Positions 8,345 to 19,218 are shown, numbered from the stretch's first letter. The stretch is 64,000 bases of DNA from Novosphingobium sp. 18050 (GCF_902706195.1 NZ_CACSJO010000001.1:62001-126000); one strand, 5' to 3'. Notes: a model not told the origin generated them from the letters alone. Program-made: numbers and translations.

Positions 8345-10224
8345 TGCTGACACCCCAATGGCTGGACCAGCTTCGGTCCCGCGTAGCCCTTTCCGCCCTC
8401 GTCGGGCGCTCTGTCCGGCTGCAGAAGGCGGGGCGCGAGCATAAGGCCTGCTGCCCGTTCCATAACGAGAACTCACCCAGTTTCTACGTCAACGACGAAA
8501 AGGGCTTCTACCACTGCTTCGGCTGCGGGGCGCACGGCGACGCCATCCGCTGGATGACCGACCATCAAGGCATGGCCTTCATGGACGCGGTCAAGGATCT
8601 GGCTGCCGAAGCCGGCATGGATGTGCCCGAGCCGGACCCCCGCGCTGCAAAAGCCGCGGAAAAGCGCGATTCCCTCCATGACGTGATGGCCGCCGCGCAG
8701 GACTGGTTCAAGGCCAGCCTTAACGGCACCGAAGGCGACACGGCGCGCACCTACCTCGCCACGCGCGGCTTCGATGCGCACACCATCGAGCGCTTCGGCT
8801 TCGGCTTCGCGCCGGAGGGCCGCCAGGCGCTGAAAGGTGCCCTCAGCCGCTTCCCGGAGGCCATGCTGATCGAGGCGGGCCTGCGCATCTCCGTCGAGGA
8901 GCGCGATCCCTACGACCGCTTCCGGGGCCGCCTGATGCTGCCCATCGAGGACGCGCGCGGCCGGGTCATCGCATTCGGCGGGCGTATCCTCGCCAAGACC
9001 AAGACCGATGCACCCAAGTACCTGAACTCTCCCGACACGCCGCTCTTCGACAAGGGCCGCACCCTCTACAACCTCCACCGCGCCGCGCCCGCTGCCCGCC
9101 AGTCCGGCCGGATGATCGTGGTCGAGGGTTATATGGACGTCGTCGCGATGGCGGCTGCCGGGATCGCCGAATGCGTCGCTCCGCTGGGCACCGCGCTGAC
9201 CGAGCAGCAGATCGAGATGCTCTGGCGTCATGTCGAAATGCCGATCCTGTGCTTCGACGGCGACAAGGCCGGGCAGCGCGCCGCCATGCGCGCGATCACC
9301 CGCGCCCTGCCCCTGCTGCGCCCGGCCCATAGCCTACGCATCGTTCGCCTGCCCGAGGGTCTCGATCCCGACGACCTTATCAAGGCCAAGGGCGCCCGCG
9401 CGATGGAAGCGCTGCTGAGCGAACCCAAAAGCCTCATCGAAGTGCTGTGGGAGGCCGAACATGACGCCGTCCCCCTCAATACGCCCGAGGACAAGGCGGG
9501 CCTCAAGGCCCGGCTGATGGCGCATGTCGAGGCGATCCAAGACCCCGACATTGCCAGCCTCTATCGCCGCGAAGTGCAGGACCGCTACTCCGCGTTCGCC
9601 TTCCCCAAGCGCGAGAGCAAGTGGCAGCCGGGCGGAAACGCGCAAGGCGGGTTCCAGCGCGGTCAAAACCAGAAGGGCGGCAAGTGGAACGGGCGCCCTG
9701 CCCCTGCCCCGTCATCGCCCGAATCGATCAGCCGGCTCAACCGGCGCCACGAGCAGGGGGGCACCCGCGACGGCCTTTCTGCAGCGGTGATCGCCGGGCT
9801 GATCCGCTGGCCGGAGATCCTCGTGCGCCACGCCGAGGCGCTGGCGAGAACTCCGGACCTCGATCCGCGTTTTGAATTGCTGATCGATTGCTGCGGCGGA
9901 GGAGAAGCGCTTGAAAGCGCGCAACTTGAGACCATATTACGGGAAAATGGTTCAGAACCTCCAACAGCTGCCGACTACTACGGATTTCGCTTCGGTTTCC
10001 TTGGAAATGGCGAAAATCCTGAAAAATCGGCAGAGGAACTGACCCAGGCCATTCAGCTTTTGATCGAACGACCGGCGCTCGAAATGGCGCTTCAGGCGGC
10101 CACCGCCCGGCACGAACGGGAATTCACCGATGAAACTTTCGCGGAGCAACAAAGGCTACGTGAGAGAAAGCTGGAATTTGATAGTCGTCTAAGGCACATG
10201 GCGACAAGACATGCGTCTTTGTGA
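8344..10224 (+). CDS. dnaG: DNA primase
   Basis: DnaG makes RNA primers for the replisome. The 626-residue protein has the three family parts. The N-terminal zinc domain uses C37, H40, C58 and C61 (CPFH ... CFGC). The RNA polymerase/TOPRIM core carries E261 (IVVEGYMDV) and D305/D307 (CFDGDKAG), which bind catalytic metal. The variable C-terminal DnaB-interacting region follows a low-complexity Gly/Gln/Arg/Pro linker near residues 425-460. The start overlaps the preceding stop by one base. It is followed 40 bases later by rpoD, the conserved primase-sigma pairing. Confidence 0.97.
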   Translation: MLTPQWLDQLRSRVALSALVGRSVRLQKAGREHKACCPFHNENSPSFYVNDEKGFYHCFGCGAHGDAIRWMTDHQGMAFMDAVKDLAAEAGMDVPEPDPRAAKAAEKRDSLHDVMAAAQDWFKASLNGTEGDTARTYLATRGFDAHTIERFGFGFAPEGRQALKGALSRFPEAMLIEAGLRISVEERDPYDRFRGRLMLPIEDARGRVIAFGGRILAKTKTDAPKYLNSPDTPLFDKGRTLYNLHRAAPAARQSGRMIVVEGYMDVVAMAAAGIAECVAPLGTALTEQQIEMLWRHVEMPILCFDGDKAGQRAAMRAITRALPLLRPAHSLRIVRLPEGLDPDDLIKAKGARAMEALLSEPKSLIEVLWEAEHDAVPLNTPEDKAGLKARLMAHVEAIQDPDIASLYRREVQDRYSAFAFPKRESKWQPGGNAQGGFQRGQNQKGGKWNGRPAPAPSSPESISRLNRRHEQGGTRDGLSAAVIAGLIRWPEILVRHAEALARTPDLDPRFELLIDCCGGGEALESAQLETILRENGSEPPTAADYYGFRFGFLGNGENPEKSAEELTQAIQLLIERPALEMALQAATARHEREFTDETFAEQQRLRERKLEFDSRLRHMATRHASL

Positions 10225-10264
10225 ATTATAATTATACGAAGGCACACGGGACAACGGCGGAAGA

Positions 10265-12301
10265 ATGAGCAAGAACGACAACACTGCCGACAACAGCGAC
10301 GGTCTTGATGCACCGCTGATCGATCTCAACGAGGGATCAATCAAGAAGCTGATCGCGCGCGCCAAGCGCCGAGGCGTCATCACTGTTGACGAGTTGAACG
10401 AAGCCCTTCCCCAAGACCAGATGACCACCGACCAGATCGAGGACATCATGTCCGCGATCTCCGAAATGGGCGTCAACATCGTCGAGAGCGATGAAGACGC
10501 CGACGCCCAGGCCGACGAAGACCGCGACCGTGACAGTGAGGCCGAAGAAGCCGAAGCGGACGGCGAAGAAGTTTCCCAGCGCCTTGTTGTCGACAACAAG
10601 AAGAAAGAAACTGTCGAGCGCACCGATGATCCGGTCCGCATGTACCTGCGCGAGATGGGCGCGGTCGAGCTGCTCAGCCGCGAGGGCGAAATCGCCATCG
10701 CCAAGCGGATCGAAGCGGGCCGGGACATGATGATCCTGGGCCTGTGCGAAAGCCCGATCACCTTCCACGCCATCATCCAGTGGTCCGAGGCACTCAACGC
10801 CGGTGAAATGCAGCTGCGCGAGATTCTCGATCTCGACGCGATGCTGACCAAGGAACCCGCGCCCGAAAGCCTGAACGAGGACGGCGAAGGCGACGACGAC
10901 GGCGAAATCAGCGAAAAAACCGCCGGCCCTTCCTTCAAGGAAGAGGACGACGTCGAGGAGGAAGCTGCCGACGAGGTCGACGAGGACGGCAACCCGATCC
11001 CCAAGCGCGAAGCCGAGGAAGAAGAGGAGGACAACACTCTCTCCCTCGCCCAGATGGAAGCGGCCCTCAAGCCCGAAGCGCTCGAGAAGTTCCTGCTCAT
11101 CACCGAGCTGTTCCGCACGTTTGAGCGCCTCCAGTCCGATCGCCTTGACGCGCTGGCGCTGGGCATCGATTTTCCCGCTGCCAAGGAAGAACAGTACCAG
11201 CAGCTGCGCGAAGACCTCACCGCACAGGTCGAATCGGTGAAGTTCCACGCGACGAAGATCGAATATCTCGTCGACAATCTCTACGCCTTCAATCGCCGCC
11301 TCACCACGCTGGGCGGCCAGATGCTGCGCCTCGCAGAGCGTCACAAGGTGAAGCGCGCAGATTTCCTCGAAACCTATGTCGGCCGCGAACTGGACGACAC
11401 CTGGCTTGAGGAAATGGCCAAGAAGGACAAGAAGTGGGCCGCCTTCGCCGCGTCTGAAGCAGACCCGGTCGAGCGTATCCGCATCGAAGTGTCGGACATC
11501 GCCGCTGCCACCGGCATGGCGCTGCCCGAGTTCCGCCGCATCGTGAACATGGTCCAGAAGGCGGAGCGCGAGGCGCGCATCGCCAAGAAGGAAATGGTCG
11601 AGGCGAACCTGCGTCTCGTGATCTCGATCGCCAAGAAGTACACGAACCGCGGCCTGCAGTTCCTGGACCTCATCCAGGAAGGCAACATCGGCCTGATGAA
11701 GGCCGTCGACAAGTTCGAGTACCGCCGCGGTTACAAGTTCTCGACTTATGCCACCTGGTGGATCAGGCAGGCGATCACCCGCTCGATCGCGGATCAGGCG
11801 CGCACGATCCGCATCCCGGTTCACATGATCGAAACGATCAACAAGCTGGTCCGCACGAGCCGCCAGTTCCTCCACGAGCAGGGCCGCGAGCCTACGCCTG
11901 AGGAAATGGCCGAGCGTCTGTCGATGCCGCTCGAAAAGGTCCGCAAGGTGATGAAGATCGCCAAGGAGCCGATCTCCCTCGAAACGCCGATCGGCGACGA
12001 GGAGGATTCGCACCTCGGAGACTTCATCGAGGACAAGAACGCGATCATCCCCGTAGATGCCGCGATCCAGGCGAACCTCAAGGAAACCGTCACCCGCGTC
12101 CTTGCCTCGCTTACCCCGCGCGAAGAGCGCGTGCTGCGTATGCGCTTCGGCATCGGCATGAACACCGATCACACCCTCGAGGAAGTCGGCCAGCAGTTCT
12201 CGGTGACCCGCGAACGTATCCGCCAGATCGAAGCGAAGGCGCTGAGGAAGCTCAAACACCCGAGCCGGTCGCGCAAGATGCGCTCGTTCCTCGACCAGTG
12301 A
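10265..12301 (+). CDS. rpoD: Primary RNA polymerase sigma factor (sigma 70)
   Basis: The housekeeping sigma factor, 678 residues. Region 1.1 is at the N-terminus ([20 protein letters not shown]). A strongly acidic, poorly conserved stretch spans about residues 200-255. Region 2 has [20 protein letters not shown] and [19 protein letters not shown] (-10 recognition). Region 4.2 ends the protein with [20 protein letters not shown] (-35 recognition). The ATG follows GGCGGAAG. It forms the dnaG-rpoD pair of the macromolecular-synthesis group and ends at a strong terminator. Confidence 0.98.
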   Translation: MSKNDNTADNSDGLDAPLIDLNEGSIKKLIARAKRRGVITVDELNEALPQDQMTTDQIEDIMSAISEMGVNIVESDEDADAQADEDRDRDSEAEEAEADGEEVSQRLVVDNKKKETVERTDDPVRMYLREMGAVELLSREGEIAIAKRIEAGRDMMILGLCESPITFHAIIQWSEALNAGEMQLREILDLDAMLTKEPAPESLNEDGEGDDDGEISEKTAGPSFKEEDDVEEEAADEVDEDGNPIPKREAEEEEEDNTLSLAQMEAALKPEALEKFLLITELFRTFERLQSDRLDALALGIDFPAAKEEQYQQLREDLTAQVESVKFHATKIEYLVDNLYAFNRRLTTLGGQMLRLAERHKVKRADFLETYVGRELDDTWLEEMAKKDKKWAAFAASEADPVERIRIEVSDIAAATGMALPEFRRIVNMVQKAEREARIAKKEMVEANLRLVISIAKKYTNRGLQFLDLIQEGNIGLMKAVDKFEYRRGYKFSTYATWWIRQAITRSIADQARTIRIPVHMIETINKLVRTSRQFLHEQGREPTPEEMAERLSMPLEKVRKVMKIAKEPISLETPIGDEEDSHLGDFIEDKNAIIPVDAAIQANLKETVTRVLASLTPREERVLRMRFGIGMNTDHTLEEVGQQFSVTRERIRQIEAKALRKLKHPSRSRKMRSFLDQ

Positions 12302-12304
12302 AAG

Positions 12305-12330
12305 AAAAGCCCCGCTTCGGCGGGGCTTTT
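12305..12330. terminator. Rho-independent terminator after rpoD, also serving the opposite gene
   Basis: Perfect 11-base-pair stem (12305-12315 with 12320-12330) around a TTCG tetraloop, AAAAGCCCCGC / GCGGGGCTTTT. A- and T-runs at both ends let it act in either direction; the lipoprotein gene on the minus strand ends 9 bases further on. Confidence 0.93.
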
Positions 12331-12338
12331 CATTTGGC

Positions 12339-12590
12339 CTATCGGCCGCAAGGCCGCTGGTCGACCACGGTATAGCCCTTGTCCCTGGCCATGCAGGCAT
12401 TGCTGAAAGTCTGGCGTTTGCCTTTCTTCACCGCGCAGACGGGGGCGTATTCCCTGGTGCACATCGCCGGCTTTTCGGGGCGGGGCGGGCGCGGGCGGTG
12501 TGGACGATCCGGGCCCGGCATCGTTTCCAGACATCCGGCGAGGACAAGAAGGCCTGTCACACCCAGTACCGACAATATGGAACGCTTCAT
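12339..12590 (-). CDS. Small lipoprotein with a Kazal-type protease-inhibitor-like domain
   Basis: An 83-residue lipoprotein precursor. A short basic N-terminus and hydrophobic core end in the lipobox LAGC with the lipidated Cys at residue 20. A Pro/Arg-rich linker follows, then a compact four-Cys domain (C44, C52, C66, C81) with the Kazal-like pattern REYAPVCAVKKGKRQTFSNAC. In eukaryotes and some bacteria such domains block serine proteases. The likely location is the outer or inner membrane facing the periplasm. It sits just downstream of a membrane peptidase gene, though that enzyme is zinc-dependent, so no target is implied. The inhibitor role is inference from the motif. Confidence 0.85.
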   Translation of the reverse strand: MKRSILSVLGVTGLLVLAGCLETMPGPDRPHRPRPPRPEKPAMCTREYAPVCAVKKGKRQTFSNACMARDKGYTVVDQRPCGR

Positions 12591-12703
12591 TTCTATTCCC
12601 TTATCGAACCGGTCTGCGCCGGCCAGGGCATAGTGCGCTGGCCCGGCAATGGCCGCAACCCACGCCGTTCATCATCAATTGTGCAGGATCGGCCGCCCTC
12701 GGC

Positions 12704-14425
12704 CTAGTCTTTGCCGCCTAGCTTCCGCGCCTCGCTGTAGATCGGGATACTGTCGGCAGGTGCGTCCCAGCGCACCCACAGGGCTACCACGACGGCCGCC
12801 AGCAGGAAAACGCCCACTAGGAAACGTGCGGTCCACACCTCGGCGACAGGGCGCAGGGGCAACAGAACCGTGCATGCAAGGGCAAGCGGCAGCACTGCCA
12901 CCGCCGGGACCATTGCCCCCACCGCCTGCATCAACTCGTAGCCCAGCATCAGCGCATAGCCGGTGACAAGAGCCGCCACGACGACCATCGCCGCCGTGCC
13001 CGCAACGCCATGGCGCAGCCGCAGCAGGGCAGCTGCGCCTCCCAGCGCCAACGGCACCGTCAGGACATAGGCGGCTGTCGGCGCCAGCGCCTGCATCGCG
13101 GCGCCCGCTACCCACAGCGGCAACACGAAGCCGGCCTCCCCCGAGCGCGAGGACGGTCTCCTGGCTGTCAGCAACAGCGCTGCCCCGATGCACACGGACA
13201 GGGCCATCCATTGCAGCCTCGGGACCGCGGCCAGCCTGTCGTAGTAGTCCACCGGACCCGGCCCCTGTGAGATCAGGTTAAGCCCCTGCAGCGCCGCTCC
13301 GGCCACAACCACCAGCCCGAGCATCCGTACCGTACCGCCCAGCAACGCAAGTGGCTCAAACCGGCGCGCGGCAAGCGCTGCATATCCCGCAAAGCCCAAC
13401 GCCAGCATCGCCCAGCCGCACCATACCGCGTAATGGACCACGAACAGCCCGAACACATCGAAGAACACGATGCCAGGCGCAGTGCCCGGCAATTGCTCGG
13501 CGCGTGAAAGCGCCCGGGCCAGGCCGAGCGTCTGCTCGCCCATCTGCTGCAGGGAACCCTGATCGAGCCGCTCCGCCGTCGCGAGCGGAGAGTGGTATAG
13601 CCCCGGTCGCCCAATGAAGGCGAAGTTCCAGGCCGGTATGTCGGACGACGATTTCAGACGCAGCAGCACGCTGAGATCGGTGTCGTTGGGCAGCACGCTG
13701 TAGATGAATGTCGCAAGCGAGGTTCCTGCCGGATGCGGCACACTGGCCGCCCAGGCCCGCACCGCATCGCCGTTCATCGGCGAGGTCTGGAACAGGTTCG
13801 CCTTGCCGCCCCCGCCGCGCGCCTCAAGGTTGATGATCGCGCCGATGCGGCTCACCTCTGGCGCCTGTCCGAAGAACAGCTTCGCGCCGACAAGGCCCGC
13901 CTCCTCGCCATCGGTGAGGATCACGATAACATCGCGCCGCCTTTGATAATCCAGAGAAAGAGCACGCACCGTTTCGAGAATGGCGGCAACGCCCGACCCG
14001 TCGTCGGCGGCTGCGGGAGAGCCCGGCACGCTGTCGTAATGCGCCATCAGCGCCACCGCAGGCAGCTTCGGATCACGCCCCGGCAAAATCCCGATCACAT
14101 TGACAAGCGGGATCTCGGCGGCGGCGGTGCCGTTGTGGCGGTTAAACCATGGCCTCACGCTTTGAGGGAACACGCTCTCCTGCGTGCGCACGGTAACCCT
14201 CATGCTTTCGAGCCGCCGCATAAGATAGCCGCGCAAGGCAACGAACTCGGGCGACGCGCTGGGGTGCGGCGCACGGGCGATCCGCTCGACATCGGCCATG
14301 GCCCGCCCGGCGGAAAAGACATCGGCATATGCGGAGACAGGCTGTGGGCGGGGCGGCGTCGACCCCAGTACCGCCAGGCCGATTGCCATAACCAACGCTA
14401 TTAAAAATGCCTTTGCACTCCCCAC
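12704..14425 (-). CDS. M28 family zinc peptidase with C-terminal membrane domain
   Basis: I use the GTG at 14425 because a perfect AGGAGG lies six bases upstream; the frame extends further but would run toward rpiB. The 573-residue protein starts with a membrane anchor (AFLIALVMAIGLAVLG). The peptidase domain follows, with the zinc-ligand pattern of family M28: ALMAHYDSVPGS, AADDGSGVA, ILTDGEEAG, NLEARG and GLYHSPLAT. The last 240 residues hold about six to eight hydrophobic spans. This architecture matches ER-metallopeptidase-1-like bacterial aminopeptidases. The substrate is unknown; it probably works on peptides in the periplasm. Confidence 0.88.
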   Translation of the reverse strand: MGSAKAFLIALVMAIGLAVLGSTPPRPQPVSAYADVFSAGRAMADVERIARAPHPSASPEFVALRGYLMRRLESMRVTVRTQESVFPQSVRPWFNRHNGTAAAEIPLVNVIGILPGRDPKLPAVALMAHYDSVPGSPAAADDGSGVAAILETVRALSLDYQRRRDVIVILTDGEEAGLVGAKLFFGQAPEVSRIGAIINLEARGGGGKANLFQTSPMNGDAVRAWAASVPHPAGTSLATFIYSVLPNDTDLSVLLRLKSSSDIPAWNFAFIGRPGLYHSPLATAERLDQGSLQQMGEQTLGLARALSRAEQLPGTAPGIVFFDVFGLFVVHYAVWCGWAMLALGFAGYAALAARRFEPLALLGGTVRMLGLVVVAGAALQGLNLISQGPGPVDYYDRLAAVPRLQWMALSVCIGAALLLTARRPSSRSGEAGFVLPLWVAGAAMQALAPTAAYVLTVPLALGGAAALLRLRHGVAGTAAMVVVAALVTGYALMLGYELMQAVGAMVPAVAVLPLALACTVLLPLRPVAEVWTARFLVGVFLLAAVVVALWVRWDAPADSIPIYSEARKLGGKD

Positions 14426-14599
14426 CGCGCCCCTCCTGAAAATACCTGCCGCACAATGCCCGATTTGCACGGTGAGGCCAGCCCGTTACTCATTCCCGAT
14501 GACGAGTACCCGCCGTGCGCGTGCGAGACTCGCAATTGCGACAAGTCGCGACTAAGGGGGCGCGAACGAATCCCGCATCAGGATAGGCGAACCGCTCCC

Positions 14600-15037
14600 A
14601 TGCGCATTGCAATTGCATCCGATCACGCTGCCGTCGACCTCAAGGCGTGCCTACGCGAATATCTCATCGAAGCCGGCCACGAAGTCGCCGATCTCGGCCC
14701 CGAAACGGCCGACCGCGTCGACTATCCCGACTATGGCTACAAGCTGGCCTCGGTCGTTGCCGACGGCACGGTGCAGTTCGGCGTCGCCCTGTGCGGCTCC
14801 GGCATCGGTATCTCGATCGCGGTCAACCGTGACCCGGCCTGCCGCTGCGCCCTGGTGGGAGAGCCGCTATCGGCCGCCCTCGCCCGCGAGCACAACGACG
14901 CCAACGTCATCGCCATGGGCGCACGCCTGACCGGCGAGGACATGGCCAAGGCCTGTCTCGATGCTTTCCTCTCGGCCGAGTTCGGTGGCGGACGCCACGC
15001 GGGCCGCGTCGAGAAGCTTTCCAATCCGTCCTTCTGA
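14600..15037 (+). CDS. rpiB: Ribose 5-phosphate isomerase B
   Basis: RpiB interconverts ribose 5-phosphate and ribulose 5-phosphate. I start at [11 protein letters not shown]; an upstream in-frame extension is non-conserved in character and runs back toward the M28 gene. The 145-residue protein shows SDH at residues 7-9, C65 in [15 protein letters not shown] (the catalytic base and anion hole), H98 in AREHNDANV and the closing [10 protein letters not shown]. It is 14 bases upstream of glyA, which follows with an AAGGAG site, so the two are co-transcribed. Confidence 0.95.
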   Translation: MRIAIASDHAAVDLKACLREYLIEAGHEVADLGPETADRVDYPDYGYKLASVVADGTVQFGVALCGSGIGISIAVNRDPACRCALVGEPLSAALAREHNDANVIAMGARLTGEDMAKACLDAFLSAEFGGGRHAGRVEKLSNPSF

Positions 15038-15051
15038 AGGAGCCAAGAACC

Positions 15052-16350
15052 ATGACCGTAGAAACCGCCATCCGTTCACCCGGCTTCTTCAGCGACACCC
15101 TCGCGCAGAGCGATCCCGCCATCGCCAAGGCCATCGGGAGCGAACTCAAGCGCGAGCGCAAACAGATCGAACTGATCGCTTCGGAAAACATCGTCTCCAA
15201 GGCGGTGCTCGAAGCGCAGGGTTCGGTGCTGACCAACAAGTACGCCGAGGGCTACCCCGGCAAGCGCTACTACCAGGGCTGCGAGCCTTCGGATGAGGTC
15301 GAAACCCTCGCCATCGAGCGCGCCAAGCAGCTGTTCGACTGCGGCTTCGCCAACGTCCAGCCCCACTCGGGCGCGCAGGCCAACGGCGCCGTGCTGCTCG
15401 CGACCGTGAAGCCCGGCGACACCGTCATGGGCATGAGCCTCGATGCCGGCGGCCACCTCACGCACGGCGCGCGCGCTGCGCTTTCTGGCAAGTGGTTCAA
15501 CGCCGTGCAGTACGGCGTGACCAAGGACACCCACCTGATCGACTACGACCAGGTCGAGGCCCTCGCCCGCGAACACAACCCCAAGCTCATCATCGCCGGT
15601 GGTTCGGCCTATCCGCGCATCATCGATTTCAAGCGTATGCGCGAGATCGCCGATGCCGTCGGCGCGATCTTCCAGGTCGACATGGCCCACTTCGCCGGCC
15701 TCGTTGCTGCGGGTGAGCACCCCTCGCCCTTCCCGCACGCCCACATCGCCACCACCACCACGCACAAGACCCTGCGCGGTCCGCGCGGCGGCATGATCCT
15801 CACCAACGACGAGGCGCTGGCCAAGAAGATCAACTCGGCCGTCTTCCCCGGCCTCCAGGGCGGTCCGCTGATGCACGTCGTCGCAGCCAAGGCCGTGGCC
15901 TTCGGTGAAGCGCTGCGCCCTGAGTTCAAGGACTACTCCAAGCGCGTCATCGAGAACGCTCAGGTTCTCGCCGCCACGCTCAAGGCACGCGGCGCGGCGA
16001 TCGTCTCGGGCGGCACCGACACGCACCTCGCGCTGATCGACCTGTCGCCGCTGGGCGTGACCGGCAAGGACGCCGACGAGGCGCTGGAGCGTGCAGGCAT
16101 CACCTGCAACAAGAACGGCATCCCGTTCGACCCGCTGCCGCCGATGAAGACCAGCGGCATCCGCGTGGGTTCGCCCGCCGGCACCACGCGCGGTTTCGGC
16201 CCGGAAGAGTTCCGCCAGATCGGCGAGATGGTCGCCGACGTCCTCGACGGACTTGCCAAGTGCGGCGAATCCGGTGACGCTCAGGTGGAGCAGAACGTGC
16301 GCACGCGCGTTGAAGCGCTGTGTGACCGCTTCCCCATCTACGAGGACTGA
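15052..16350 (+). CDS. glyA: Serine hydroxymethyltransferase
   Basis: GlyA converts serine and tetrahydrofolate to glycine and 5,10-methylene-tetrahydrofolate using pyridoxal phosphate. The 432-residue protein carries [19 protein letters not shown] near residue 40, [17 protein letters not shown], and the cofactor-binding lysine K239 in [14 protein letters not shown]. An AAGGAG ribosome binding site precedes the ATG. It is the second gene of a rightward run that continues through a small membrane protein, nrdR and trmJ. Confidence 0.98.
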   Translation: MTVETAIRSPGFFSDTLAQSDPAIAKAIGSELKRERKQIELIASENIVSKAVLEAQGSVLTNKYAEGYPGKRYYQGCEPSDEVETLAIERAKQLFDCGFANVQPHSGAQANGAVLLATVKPGDTVMGMSLDAGGHLTHGARAALSGKWFNAVQYGVTKDTHLIDYDQVEALAREHNPKLIIAGGSAYPRIIDFKRMREIADAVGAIFQVDMAHFAGLVAAGEHPSPFPHAHIATTTTHKTLRGPRGGMILTNDEALAKKINSAVFPGLQGGPLMHVVAAKAVAFGEALRPEFKDYSKRVIENAQVLAATLKARGAAIVSGGTDTHLALIDLSPLGVTGKDADEALERAGITCNKNGIPFDPLPPMKTSGIRVGSPAGTTRGFGPEEFRQIGEMVADVLDGLAKCGESGDAQVEQNVRTRVEALCDRFPIYED

Positions 16351-16354
16351 TCTT

Positions 16355-16582
16355 ATGACCGACCCCCAGCGCCCCAACAAATCCGGCGATTTCGTGACCG
16401 ATGCGCGCCAGGAACTCGCCGGAATGCTCAGCGATGGCCTCAGCCATCCTTCGACCAAGCCGGTTCTTGTATGGGGCGCTGTGGGCGCGGTCGCAGGCGC
16501 GTTTCTTCCGTTCGTGTCGATCGGCCTCGGGCTGGCGACGGGTGCGGGCTACAAGTTCTACAAGCGCGTTCGACCGGAATGA
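16355..16582 (+). CDS. Small membrane protein of unknown function after glyA
   Basis: The ATG is 5 bases after the glyA stop. The 75-residue product has a charged N-terminus (MTDPQRPNKSGDFVTDARQ) and one long hydrophobic region about residues 38-64 (VLVWGAVGAVAGAFLPFVS), with a basic C-terminus (KFYKRVRPE). That gives one or two membrane passes. No family recognised; it is a common kind of filler protein between glyA and nrdR in sphingomonads (inference). Confidence 0.75.
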   Translation: MTDPQRPNKSGDFVTDARQELAGMLSDGLSHPSTKPVLVWGAVGAVAGAFLPFVSIGLGLATGAGYKFYKRVRPE

Positions 16583-16611
16583 TCGCCTCGCACCTGAAAG
16601 TACCTGACTGA

Positions 16612-17071
<460 letters not shown>

Positions 17072-17088
<17 letters not shown>

Positions 17089-17833
17089 AGTGAAGAAGCC
17101 GGTCATCGTACTGGTCCGTCCGCAGCTGGGCGAGAATATCGGCAAGGCCGCGCGCGCTATGCTCAACTTCGGGCTCACCGAACTGCGCCTCGTCACCCCG
17201 CGTGATGGCTGGCCGAATCCCTCCGCGGGCCCCGCCGCAGCGGGCGCGGACGAAGTTCTGGAGCATGCGCAAGTGTTCGAGTCGCTGGCCGATGCCGTGT
17301 CCGACTGCGCCAACGTCTATGCCACCACGGTGCGCAAGCGCGGTGTCACCAAGCCCGTCGTCACGCCCGAGCAGGCCGCCCGCGAGGTTCACACCGCGCC
17401 GGGCCGCTCGGCCTATGTCTTCGGACCTGAACGTTCGGGGCTGGAGACCGAGGACGTGGCACTGGCCCGCGCTATCCTGACGGTGCCGATCAATCCCGAA
17501 TTCGCCTCGCTCAACCTCGCGCAGGCGGTGATCCTGTGCAGCTATGAGTGGTCGAAGGGCGTGCCCACCGGCGTGGAGGGCGGCCTTGCCCAGCCCACCG
17601 TCGAGGAACTGCTCCCCCCTGCCCCGCAGGAGGAGCTGGAAGGCATGATCGGCCAGTTCGAGACAATACTGGGTCCGACCAAGTATTTCTACCCTGAGAG
17701 CCGTGCCAGCGCCACCCGGCTCACATTGCGCAACATGCTGACCAAGCCGGGCTGGAACAGTCTCGAAGTCCGCACTATGCGCGGCGTCCTCAGCGCTCTG
17801 GGCGGTAATCGCAAGCCGCGTCCAATCGAATAG
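17072..17833 (+). CDS. trmJ: tRNA (cytidine/uridine-2'-O-)-methyltransferase TrmJ-type
   Basis: A SPOUT-class (SpoU) 2'-O-methyltransferase of 253 residues. The knot-fold motifs are visible: motif 1 in [18 protein letters not shown], motif 2 in [15 protein letters not shown] and motif 3 in [19 protein letters not shown]. TrmJ methylates position 32 of several tRNAs. The start ATG lies inside the end of nrdR and begins [17 protein letters not shown]. The C-terminal extension is shorter than in E. coli TrmJ, so exact substrate range is uncertain; the enzyme class is secure. Confidence 0.9.
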
Positions 17834-17928
17834 GGCCCGATCCGGTCAAATTCGGCGGGCATTTTACTTGGCACCTTCGGCTCCCAGACATAGTATTTGG
17901 CAACCGTGTTTTTCGGGAGCTTGCTACC

Positions 17929-18186
17929 ATGATCCGTGCCTTGCTAGTTATTGCCCTCGCCGCGCCCATCGCCGTGATTGCTGCCCCCCTCGCGGCTGAG
18001 GAAAAAGTCGAGAACCCCGCCAAGCCCGCTGCTGAAAAGAAGGTATGCCGCAAGATCGGTGAAGCGGGCTCACGCATGGCCAAGCGCTTTTGCCTTACGC
18101 CTGCCGAATGGGAAAAATTCGACGCCAACAACAACCAAGGCGCAACCACGATCCTGAACCGCAGCTCCGATCAGGTCCAACACTGA
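17929..18186 (+). CDS. Small secreted protein of unknown function
   Basis: An 85-residue precursor: hydrophobic signal peptide over about residues 1-22 (LLVIALAAPIAVIAAPLAA, cleavage probably after AAPLA or LAA), then a Lys/Glu/Pro-rich stretch and a short two-Cys segment (VCRKIGEAGSRMAKRFC, TPAEWEKFD). A GGGAGC site precedes the ATG. The Cys pair and TPAEW pattern recur in sphingomonad periplasmic proteins of unknown function (inference from memory). It stands alone between trmJ and rpsD. Confidence 0.8.
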   Translation: MIRALLVIALAAPIAVIAAPLAAEEKVENPAKPAAEKKVCRKIGEAGSRMAKRFCLTPAEWEKFDANNNQGATTILNRSSDQVQH

Positions 18187-18256
18187 CGTTCAGGCCTCGT
18201 GGTTCAACCTGAACCGCTTAATTCGCCGGTAACCGCCCTGCTTGCGATCTTGTTCG

Positions 18257-18284
18257 TTGACTCTCCGCCCCAACCCGCTAAGGG
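18257..18284 (+). promoter_or_regulatory. Possible promoter for rpsD
   Basis: TTGACT (18257-18262), a 16-base spacer and TAAGGG (18279-18284) give a plausible sigma-70 promoter about 165 bases upstream of rpsD. The -10 is weak. The 265-base region between the secreted-protein gene and rpsD otherwise shows no gene. Confidence 0.3.
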
Positions 18285-18451
18285 CCACCCCTTCACATGG
18301 CACCTGCTTTTTGCAGGCCTGTCCATTCGGCCCCGCACCCCGGTGAAGCGGCGGCCGCATCCAGTGCAAATATGGCTGGATGGTGCACCCCGGGAAACTA
18401 CGGATCGCGCAGCCACAGTGGCAGCGCGGCAGCAGAACGGAAAGTAAGACT

Positions 18452-19066
18452 ATGTCGAAGCGTAACGCCTCGAAGTACAAGCTCGATCGCCGCATGGGCG
18501 AGAACATCTGGGGCCGTCCCAAGAGCTCGGTCAACCGCCGCAGCTACGGCCCCGGCCAGCACGGCCAGCGCCGCAAGAGCAAGGTTTCGGACTACGGTCT
18601 CCAGCTGCGCGCCAAGCAGAAGCTCAAGGGCTACTACGGCGACGTGACTGAAAAGCAGTTCAAGCGCACTTACCAGGAAGCGTCGTCCATGAAGGGCGAT
18701 ACCAGCCAGAACCTGATCGGCCTGCTCGAGCAGCGCCTGGACATGGTCGTGTACCGCGCCAAGTTCGCGCCGACCATCTTCTCGGCCCGCCAGGTCGTTT
18801 CGCACGGTCACATCCGCGTGAACGGCGTGAAGTGCAACATCGCATCGCGCCGCATCCGCGTTGGTGACGTCATCAGCCTGGGCACGAAGGCCAAGGAAAT
18901 GGCTCTCATCATCGAAGCCCAGAACCTGCCCGAGCGCGAAGTCCCCGACTACGTCGCCCAGGACGGCACCGACAAGGTGACCTTCGTTCGCGTTCCGACG
19001 CTCGACGAAGTGCCTTACCCGGTGAAGATGGAACCGAATCTGGTCGTCGAGTTCTACTCGCGCTGA
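18452..19066 (+). CDS. rpsD: 30S ribosomal protein S4
   Basis: Primary-binding 30S protein that nucleates assembly with 16S rRNA; in enterics it also autoregulates its operon. I start at [16 protein letters not shown], giving the usual 204 residues. The N-terminal rRNA-binding part is followed by an S4 RNA-binding domain about residues 94-155 ([38 protein letters not shown]). It is monocistronic here, with its own terminator, as in many alphaproteobacteria. Confidence 0.98.
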   Translation: MSKRNASKYKLDRRMGENIWGRPKSSVNRRSYGPGQHGQRRKSKVSDYGLQLRAKQKLKGYYGDVTEKQFKRTYQEASSMKGDTSQNLIGLLEQRLDMVVYRAKFAPTIFSARQVVSHGHIRVNGVKCNIASRRIRVGDVISLGTKAKEMALIIEAQNLPEREVPDYVAQDGTDKVTFVRVPTLDEVPYPVKMEPNLVVEFYSR

Positions 19067-19104
19067 TCCGGCTTTCCCGGTTCGTCCGGGGAAAACGAAA
19101 TACG

Positions 19105-19134
19105 AAAGGGCGGTCCTCCGGGGCCGCCCTTTTT
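19105..19134 (+). terminator. Rho-independent terminator of rpsD
   Basis: Stem AAAGGGCGG / CCGCCCTTT (19105-19113 with 19124-19132), loop of ten bases, running into TTTTT. It lies 38 bases after the rpsD stop. Confidence 0.9.
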
Positions 19135-19218
19135 GCATCCGATCCGGATATAAAAAATTACATTATTCGCGTGACTTGTAAGGGAACTGCCGCAGGTTTC
19201 CGGCATTGAGCAGTCACC

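Noticed and set aside
10227..10232. TATAAT upstream of rpoD as an internal promoter
   Set aside because: The AT-rich patch follows the dnaG stop but no -35 or heat-shock element is found at the right distance, so I do not call it.
10337..12400. A 687-residue open frame on the minus strand opposite rpoD
   Set aside because: It lies wholly over a secure rpoD gene; GC-rich codons on one strand leave the opposite frame free of stops. The product has low-complexity His/Arg/Asp content and no ribosome binding site.
15076..16458. A 460-residue frame opposite glyA
   Set aside because: Shadow of glyA and its small downstream gene; composition typical of antisense to GC-rich coding DNA.
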